A stretch of 64,000 bases of DNA, from the NCBI RefSeq assembly GCF_004217285.1, contig NZ_SHKS01000003.1, forward strand, positions 592,170-656,169, written 5' to 3'. How positions within the stretch are numbered: the stretch's first letter is position 1; each line of letters starts with the position of its first letter. The notes under the pieces are model-generated. The model was not told the origin of the DNA and made no database searches. It saw only the letters and a program-made list of their open reading frames with translations. A program made the translations under genes and the position numbers. This document shows positions 58,854-64,000 of the stretch, piece after piece. This DNA comes from Streptomyces sp. BK239. GTDB taxonomy: Bacteria > Actinomycetota > Actinomycetes > Streptomycetales > Streptomycetaceae.

Positions 58854-61084
58854 CCACGCACCTCGACCCGACGACGACCGCGACGACCGCCTGGAGTCCG
58901 CCGGGGACGCCCGCGGGGCAGAACGCCGCGGACGCCGGACGCGAACCGCTCGTCCCGGCCCCCGAGTCGGGTGAGCCGAAGCAGCCCTTCGTGCGCAGAC
59001 TGTGGCGCGGCCGCCCCGAGGACCCCCGCTGGGCCCGCCCCGCCTTCCTCGGCCTGCTGGCCGCCACCCTCGTCCTCTACCTCTACGGCCTCAGCGCCTC
59101 CGGTTACGCCAACTCGTTCTACTCCGCTGCCATACAGGCCGGCAGCCAGTCCTGGAAGGCCTTCTTCTTCGGCTCCCTGGACGCGGCGAACGCCATCACC
59201 GTCGACAAGCCGCCGGCCTCCCTGTGGCCGATGGCGCTGTCCGTGAGGATCTTCGGCCTGAGCTCCTGGGCGATCCTGGCCCCCGAGGTCCTCATGGGCG
59301 TCGGCACGGTCGCCGTGGTGTACGCGGCGGTGCGCCGCCGGTTCAGCGCCGCGGCCGGCCTGATCGCGGGCGCCGTGCTCGCGCTCACCCCCGTGGCCGC
59401 GCTGATGTTCCGGTTCAACAACCCGGACGCGATGCTCGCCCTGCTGATGGCCGTGGCCTGCTACTTCGTGATCCGCGCCCTGGAGGACGGCCGGACGAAG
59501 TGGCTGCTGTGGGCCGGAGCCGCGATCGGCTTCGCGTTCCTCGCCAAGACCCTCCAGGCCTTCCTGATCCTGCCGCCGCTGGCGGTCGTGTACGCGGTCT
59601 GCGCGCCGGTGAGTGCGAGGAAGCGGTTCGGACAGCTGGCCGCCGCGACGGGCGCGCTGGTCCTCTCCGGCGGCTGGTGGGTCGCGATCGTCGAGCTGTG
59701 GCCCGCCTCCTCCCGCCCGTACATCGGCGGCTCGCAGAACAACTCGTTCCTGGAGCTGACCTTCGGCTACAACGGTCTCGGCCGCCTCAACGGCGAGGAG
59801 ACCGGCAGCGTCGGCGGCGGTGGCGGCGGCAACGGCGGCGGCAACTGGGGTGAGACCGGCTGGGACCGGCTGTTCGGCTCCGGCATCGGCGGCCAGATCT
59901 CCTGGCTGATCCCGGCCGCGCTGATCCTGCTCGTCGCGGGCCTGGTGGCCACGGGCAGGGCCCGGCGGACGTCCGTCACCCGCGGTTCGTTCCTGGTGTG
60001 GGGCGGCGCGCTGCTGATCACCATGGTGGTCTTCAGCTACATGCAGGGGATCTTCCACGAGTACTACACCGTCGCCCTCGCCCCCTACATCGCGCCGTTG
60101 ATCGGCATGGGCGCGGTCACGCTGTGGGAGCTGCGGGGCAGGGCGTGGGCGTCGCTGACCCTGGCGGGCGCGACGACGGCCACCGCGGTGTGGGGGTACG
60201 TCCTCCTCAACCGCTCCTCCGACTACCTGCCCTGGCTGAAGTGGCTCGTGCTGGTGGGCGGCCTGACCGCGGCGCTCGGCCTGATCTTCGTCAGCAGGCT
60301 GGGGCGCGGGCTGGCCCTGGGCGTCGCCGGCCTCGGCGTCGTCGCGGCGCTGGCGGGTCCGACGGCGTACACGCTGACCACGGTGAACGAGGGCCACACC
60401 GGCTCGATCGTCACCGCCGGCCCGGCGGTCGCGGGCGGTCGCGGCGGCCCGGGCGGCGGGGGCTTCCCCGGCGGCGGGCGCGGGACGGGCGGGTTCCCCG
60501 GCGGAGGCCAGAACGGCCAGAACCAGCAGAACGGCCGGCAAGGTCAGCAGGGTCAGCAGAACGGCCAGCAGGGTCAGCAGAACGGCAACGGCTTCCCCGG
60601 CGGCGGCTTCGGCGGCTTCGGTGGCGGAATGCCGGGCCAGCAGAACGGCCGGCAGAACCAGCAGAACGGCACCGGCGGCCGCATGGGCGGCGGTGGCGGC
60701 ATGGGCGGTCTGATCAACGGCGCCAGCGTCTCCGACGAGGCGAAGAAGCTGCTGGAGACCGACTCGGGCGACCACACCTGGGTCGCGGCGGCCATCGGCG
60801 CCCAGAACGCCGCGAGTTACCAGCTCGCCACCGGCGACCCGGTGATGGCGATCGGCGGCTTCAACGGAACCGACCCGTCCCCGACGCCGGCCCAGTTCAA
60901 GCAGTACGTGACCGACGGAAAGATCCACTACTTCATCTCCGGCGGCTCGGGCGGCGGCATGCGCGGCAGCGGCAGCGACAACGGCTCGTCCGCCCAGATC
61001 ACCGCATGGGTGCAGGCCAACTTCAAGCAGGTCACGGTGGGTTCGGCCACCTTCTACGACCTGACGCAGAAGGCGAGCGGCTGA
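58850..61084 (+). CDS. GT39 (ArnT/mannosyltransferase-like) glycosyltransferase
   Basis: The ATG overlaps the GT2 stop by 4 bp. The 744-residue protein has about 12 membrane segments with the GT-C signature region GYANSFYSAAIQAG, FGSLDAANAITVDKPPASLW and the FNNPDAMLAL loop. After the last membrane segment comes a low-complexity region (about residues 525-625) made of Gly/Gln/Asn (GQNGQNQQNGRQGQQ), then a globular domain (GDHTWVAAAIGAQNAASYQL to the end). It should use the polyprenyl-linked sugar made by GT2/GtrA to decorate a cell-surface polymer or protein on the outside. Confidence 0.9.
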   Translation: MTTHLDPTTTATTAWSPPGTPAGQNAADAGREPLVPAPESGEPKQPFVRRLWRGRPEDPRWARPAFLGLLAATLVLYLYGLSASGYANSFYSAAIQAGSQSWKAFFFGSLDAANAITVDKPPASLWPMALSVRIFGLSSWAILAPEVLMGVGTVAVVYAAVRRRFSAAAGLIAGAVLALTPVAALMFRFNNPDAMLALLMAVACYFVIRALEDGRTKWLLWAGAAIGFAFLAKTLQAFLILPPLAVVYAVCAPVSARKRFGQLAAATGALVLSGGWWVAIVELWPASSRPYIGGSQNNSFLELTFGYNGLGRLNGEETGSVGGGGGGNGGGNWGETGWDRLFGSGIGGQISWLIPAALILLVAGLVATGRARRTSVTRGSFLVWGGALLITMVVFSYMQGIFHEYYTVALAPYIAPLIGMGAVTLWELRGRAWASLTLAGATTATAVWGYVLLNRSSDYLPWLKWLVLVGGLTAALGLIFVSRLGRGLALGVAGLGVVAALAGPTAYTLTTVNEGHTGSIVTAGPAVAGGRGGPGGGGFPGGGRGTGGFPGGGQNGQNQQNGRQGQQGQQNGQQGQQNGNGFPGGGFGGFGGGMPGQQNGRQNQQNGTGGRMGGGGGMGGLINGASVSDEAKKLLETDSGDHTWVAAAIGAQNAASYQLATGDPVMAIGGFNGTDPSPTPAQFKQYVTDGKIHYFISGGSGGGMRGSGSDNGSSAQITAWVQANFKQVTVGSATFYDLTQKASG

Positions 61085-61106
61085 CCCCGCGGGAAACGCG
61101 CACGGC

Positions 61107-61147
61107 ACGGCGAAGGGCGGTGGCCTCAGGTCACCGCCCTTCGCCGT
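61107..61147. terminator. 16-bp hairpin terminator
   Basis: ACGGCGAAGGGCGGTG and its perfect complement surround a 9-base loop. It ends the kinase-glycosyltransferase operon before the efflux promoter. Confidence 0.85.
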
Positions 61148-61195
61148 ACCCGAAGACACCCTCTTGCTTGGAACCCCCGTGCCCGAATACCGCGT

Positions 61196-61229
61196 TGTAC
61201 ACCGTACGAGAGTCGTTCTACGGTGTACA
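61196..61229. promoter_or_regulatory. TetR operator at the efflux start
   Basis: TGTACACCGTA (61196-61206) and TACGGTGTACA (61219-61229) are perfect inverted arms with a 12-bp spacer, ending 2 bp before the MFS ATG. This is a typical TetR/efflux operator, to which the TetR protein at 62825 should bind. Because the arms reach the start codon, the promoter must overlap it and the mRNA may be leaderless. Confidence 0.8.
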
Positions 61230-61231
61230 GC

Positions 61232-62731
61232 ATGACGACGTCCCCCCAGGAAACCGCCCCGCCCGAGACCACGCCGGCCGGTCACCCCCAGCGCTGGCTG
61301 ATCCTCTGCGTCATCTGCCTCGCGCAGCTCACCGTGCTGCTCGACAACACGATCCTCAACGTGGCGATCCCCTCGCTCACCCGGGAGATGGACGCGACCA
61401 CCGCCGACGTGCAGTGGATGATGAACGCCTACTCCCTGGTCCAGTCCGGCCTGCTGCTCACGGCGGGCAACGCCGCCGACCGCTACGGCCGCAAGCTGAT
61501 GCTGATGTCGGGCCTCGCCGTCTTCGGCCTGGGCTCGCTGGCGGCCGGGCTGTCGCAGAGCCCGGCCCAGCTGATCGCGGCCCGCGCGGGCATGGGCGTC
61601 GGCGGCGCGCTGCTGATGACGACGACCCTGGCCGTCGTCGTGCAGATCTTCGACGACCAGGAGCGAGTGAAGGCCATCGCGCTGTGGTCGACGGTCAGTT
61701 CGCTCGGTTTCGCGGCCGGGCCGCTGATCGGCGGGGTGATGCTGAACCACTTCTGGTGGGGGGCGATCTTCCTGATCAACATCCCGGTCGCCCTGCTCGG
61801 CCTGGTCGCGGTCGCCGCGCTGGTACCGGAGTCCAGGCACCAGGCCGGCGACCGGCCCGACCTGGTCGGCGCGGTGCTGTCGACCGTCGGGATGACGGCC
61901 GTCGTGTACGCCATCATCACCGGCCCCGAGCACGGCTGGGCCTCGGCGCGGGTGCTGGTCCCGGCGGCGGCCGGGACGGTCGTACTGGGCCTCTTCGTGC
62001 TGTGGGAGCTGCGCACCGAGCACCCGATGCTGGACATGCACTTCTTCCGCGACCAGAGGTTCGTCGGCGCGGTCGCGGGCGCGATCCTGGTGGCGTTCGG
62101 CATGACGGGCTCGCTGTTCCTGCTCACCCAGCACCTGCAGTTCGTGCTCGGCTACGAGCCGCTGGACGCCGGGCTGCGGACCGCGCCGCTGGCGCTGACG
62201 GTCGTCGTCCTCAACTTCACCGGCGTCGGGGCGAAACTGGTGCTGAGGGCCGGCACGCCGGCGGCCATCGCGCTCGGGATGACGCTGGTGTCGGCCGGGC
62301 TGGCGGCGATCGCGCTGCTCGGCGGGCACGGGTACGGCGGGACGCTGTTCGGGCTGGTCGTCATGGGCGCGGGTGTGGCGCTGTCGATGCCGGCGATGGC
62401 CAACGCCATCATGAGCGCGATCCCGCCGGAGAAGGCGGGCGTCGGGGCGGGGATCAACGGAACGCTCGCCGAGTTCGGCAACGGGCTCGGCGTCGCGGTC
62501 CTGGGCGCCGTGCTCAACTCCCGCTTCGCGTCCCTGGTGGCGGTGTCCGCGGCGTCGCTGCCGGCGGCGCTGGCCGCGGCGGACGGGGCGGGGGAGCGGG
62601 AGCGGATCGCCGACGCGTTCGCCTCCGGGCTGGAGACCAGCCAGTTGGTGGGGGCGGTCGCCGTCCTCCTGGGCGGTCTGGTCGCGGCGGCGCTGCTGCG
62701 CCGGGCGGAGCGTGCGGCTCCGCCGGAGTGA
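61232..62731 (+). CDS. DHA2 (EmrB/QacA-type) MFS efflux transporter
   Basis: The ATG at 61232 gives 499 residues. A GTG nine bases earlier lies inside the operator. The protein has about 14 membrane segments and the DHA2 signatures LDNTILNVAIPSLTRE, GNAADRYGRKLMLMSG, and motif C (GPLIGGVML). It should export drugs or hydrophobic metabolites with protons. It is followed by its TetR gene, 93 bp downstream. Confidence 0.94.
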   Translation: MTTSPQETAPPETTPAGHPQRWLILCVICLAQLTVLLDNTILNVAIPSLTREMDATTADVQWMMNAYSLVQSGLLLTAGNAADRYGRKLMLMSGLAVFGLGSLAAGLSQSPAQLIAARAGMGVGGALLMTTTLAVVVQIFDDQERVKAIALWSTVSSLGFAAGPLIGGVMLNHFWWGAIFLINIPVALLGLVAVAALVPESRHQAGDRPDLVGAVLSTVGMTAVVYAIITGPEHGWASARVLVPAAAGTVVLGLFVLWELRTEHPMLDMHFFRDQRFVGAVAGAILVAFGMTGSLFLLTQHLQFVLGYEPLDAGLRTAPLALTVVVLNFTGVGAKLVLRAGTPAAIALGMTLVSAGLAAIALLGGHGYGGTLFGLVVMGAGVALSMPAMANAIMSAIPPEKAGVGAGINGTLAEFGNGLGVAVLGAVLNSRFASLVAVSAASLPAALAAADGAGERERIADAFASGLETSQLVGAVAVLLGGLVAAALLRRAERAAPPE

Positions 62732-62824
62732 CAGGCGCGGGACCAGGGGATACGGGGCGGAGGTGCCGCTCGCGGCACGCCCTAGCATTCTCCCCAGGAA
62801 CAGCGACGTCGGAAGGTTGCGCCC

Positions 62825-63586
62825 ATGGCGAAGGCCGATGCCGGGAAGGCGGCGCGGACCAGTGTCTGGCTGGAGGGCAAGGCGCACCGGCGTCGCGGCG
62901 GCGGGCAGCCCTCCGGACTGGACCGGGACCGCATCATCGAGGCCACCGTGCGGCTGCTGGACGCCAAGGGACTGGACAAGTTCTCCATGCGGCGGCTGGC
63001 GTCCGAGCTGAACGTGACGGCGATGTCGGTGTACTGGTACGTCGACACCAAGGACGACCTGCTCGAACTCGCCCTGGACGCGGCCTTCGGCGAGATGGAG
63101 CTGCCCGACCCGGACGCCGCGGACGAGGACTGGCGCGGGCAGCTGCGCACGCTCGCCACCAGATACCGCACGCTGCTGGTCCGCCACCCCTGGCTGTCCC
63201 CGCTGGCCGGGCGGTACCTGAACATCGGGCCGAACTCGCTGGCGTTCTCCCGGACGGTCCAGCAGGTCGTCCGCGGCACCGGACTCGCCGCCCACCGCAT
63301 CACCGGCGCGATCTCCGCCGTCTTCCAGTTCGTGTACGGCTACGGCACGATCGAGAGCCACTTCCTCGGCCGGGCGGCGGACACCGGCATGAGCGCGGAC
63401 GAGTACTTCCACAACGCCATGGCATCGGTGACCCGGGCGCCGGAGACGGCCGAGATGGTGGAACAGTCGAAGGACATCATGGCGGCCCGGGGCGGCGACA
63501 CGGTCGCGGAGATGCTGGACCGCGACTTCACGTTCGCCCTGGACCTGTTGGTCGCGGGCATCGAGGCGATGGTTGACCGAGACTGA
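62825..63586 (+). CDS. TetR-family repressor of the efflux gene
   Basis: The 253-residue protein has a basic N-terminal extension, then the TetR HTH (RIIEATVRLLDAKGLDKFSM and RRLASELNVTAMSVYWYVDTK) and a TetR_C_1-type ligand domain. It follows the transporter and probably binds the 61196-61229 operator, repressing it until a substrate is present. The ligand is unknown. Confidence 0.93.
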   Translation: MAKADAGKAARTSVWLEGKAHRRRGGGQPSGLDRDRIIEATVRLLDAKGLDKFSMRRLASELNVTAMSVYWYVDTKDDLLELALDAAFGEMELPDPDAADEDWRGQLRTLATRYRTLLVRHPWLSPLAGRYLNIGPNSLAFSRTVQQVVRGTGLAAHRITGAISAVFQFVYGYGTIESHFLGRAADTGMSADEYFHNAMASVTRAPETAEMVEQSKDIMAARGGDTVAEMLDRDFTFALDLLVAGIEAMVDRD

Positions 63587-63611
63587 CGCCGCGGCCGATG
63601 GGCCCGCCCCC

Positions 63612-64000
63612 GCTACTGCTTGGGCGCCAGTCGTGCCGGGAAGCCTCCGGTGGCGACCGGTCCCCACTTCCGCGGGGTGACCCGGATGATCGACTTGCCC
63701 TGCTGGACCATCGCCGCCCGGGCCCCTTCCTTTTGCGCCCCTCGCACTGCTTCGCAGGCTTCGCCGCGCTGCGCCGGACTCCGTCCGTCGGGGAGGGCCG
63801 GGCGTGGGCTACTGCTGGGGCGCCAGTCGTGCCGGGAAGCCTCCGGTGGCGACCGGTCCCCACTTCCGCGGGGTGACCCGGATGATCGACTTGCCCTGCT
63901 CGACCATCGCCGCCCGGGCCCCTTCCTTTTGCGCCCCTCGCACTGCTTCGCAGGCTTCGCCGCGCTGCGCCGGACTCCGTCCGTCGGGGAGGGCCGGGTG
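63612..64000. repeat. 196-bp tandem duplication
   Basis: Copy one (63612-63807) and copy two (63808-64000, cut by the window) are near-identical with period 196 bp and differ at about two positions in the first 190. Each includes the last about 36 codons of a leftward frame with its own stop (TAG). The duplication may continue beyond the window. Confidence 0.92.
63809..64000 (-). CDS. C-terminus of a leftward PPOX-type oxidoreductase-like gene (partial)
   Basis: The leftward frame ends at TAG 63809-63811 with the sequence ARAAMVEQGKSIIRVTPRKW then GPVATGGFPARLAPQQ. From memory, this resembles the C-terminus of small PPOX/F420-dependent oxidoreductases of actinomycetes. The preceding SPAQRGEACEAVRGAQKEG part looks less protein-like. 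The start is outside the window. The same C-terminal segment is duplicated downstream at 63612-63807 and has the variant end APKQ. Only the last 60 codons are visible, so the family call is tentative. Confidence 0.55.
   Translation of the reverse strand, partial: HPALPDGRSPAQRGEACEAVRGAQKEGARAAMVEQGKSIIRVTPRKWGPVATGGFPARLAPQQ

Noticed and set aside
58280..63667. 1795-codon open frame on the minus strand opposite glycosyltransferase, MFS and TetR genes
   Set aside because: Composition is Arg/Asp/Gln/His-rich with no fold-like pattern, and it crosses several well-supported genes and terminators.
63612..64000. Insertion sequence or CRISPR array at the right edge
   Set aside because: The 196-bp units are in tandem without spacers, terminal inverted repeats or transposase. 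They are a duplicated gene end.

Overview
This is a piece of a Streptomyces (or very close actinomycete) chromosome. Evidence: very high GC with G/C-rich third codon positions, many GTG starts and 4-bp ATGA/GTGA gene overlaps, two perfect actinobacterial parS sites, Streptomyces-type DnaA boxes, Tat-secreted and lipoprotein copper proteins, a subtilisin-inhibitor (SSI) gene, and genes of typically streptomycete families (DtpA, YcnI, PP2C/RsbW regulators, MocR, SCO4226-like). From memory, the order serS-pheA-dtpA-copCD-ecuC-sco-ycnI matches the core near SCO3956-SCO3970 of S. coelicolor, within about 100 kb of oriC. The parS and DnaA-box sites fit that position. This synteny is recalled, not searched.

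Layout. 1-3.4 kb: two ABC ATPase/permease pairs. 4.3-7.8 kb: HAD phosphatase, serS, a 525-bp gap packed with DnaA boxes, then pheA. 7.9-13.4 kb: a leftward extracytoplasmic copper operon (ycnI, sco, ecuC, copCD, dtpA), with one parS inside dtpA. 13.5-30.2 kb: mostly core housekeeping, regulatory and envelope genes (two RsbW-like ATPases, intradiol-dioxygenase-like protein, CitG/MdcB-like protein, second parS, MFS with MocR, PepP, GAF-PP2C, Prim-Pol, SEC-C protein, GDPD, HtrA). 30.4-35.3 kb: lipoprotein, tRNA-Ser(UGA), a decayed secreted-protein/membrane-protein pair, small genes and a second Prim-Pol.

35.4-40.6 kb: a three-gene operon shaped like the actinobacterial steroid side-chain set (MaoC-DUF35, MaoC, Ltp2-like thiolase), then an ECF sigma factor and an acyl-CoA synthetase behind a perfect 18-bp palindrome. 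40.8-45.4 kb: a 1542-residue hybrid-kinase-like protein that appears to lack the phospho-acceptor His and carries a disordered linker of about 750 residues with seven GRRRR-type motifs. 45.6-46.7 kb: SSI inhibitor, tRNA-Ser(GCU) and tRNA-Arg(ACG).

46.7-51.6 kb is accessory DNA next to tRNA-Arg: a frameshifted tyrosine integrase, repeats, small orphan genes, a TTA codon and a truncated gene. 51.7-52.9 kb holds an intact secreted-protein plus membrane-protein pair. Its secreted protein shares short motifs with the decayed protein at 32 kb, so the two loci may be one effector/immunity-like module. 53-61 kb: MarR, two conserved small genes, and a tightly coupled response regulator, histidine kinase, GT2/GtrA and GT39 cell-envelope operon. 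61.2-63.6 kb: an efflux pump with a TetR regulator and a clear operator. The right edge carries a 196-bp tandem duplication of the end of a leftward oxidoreductase-like gene.
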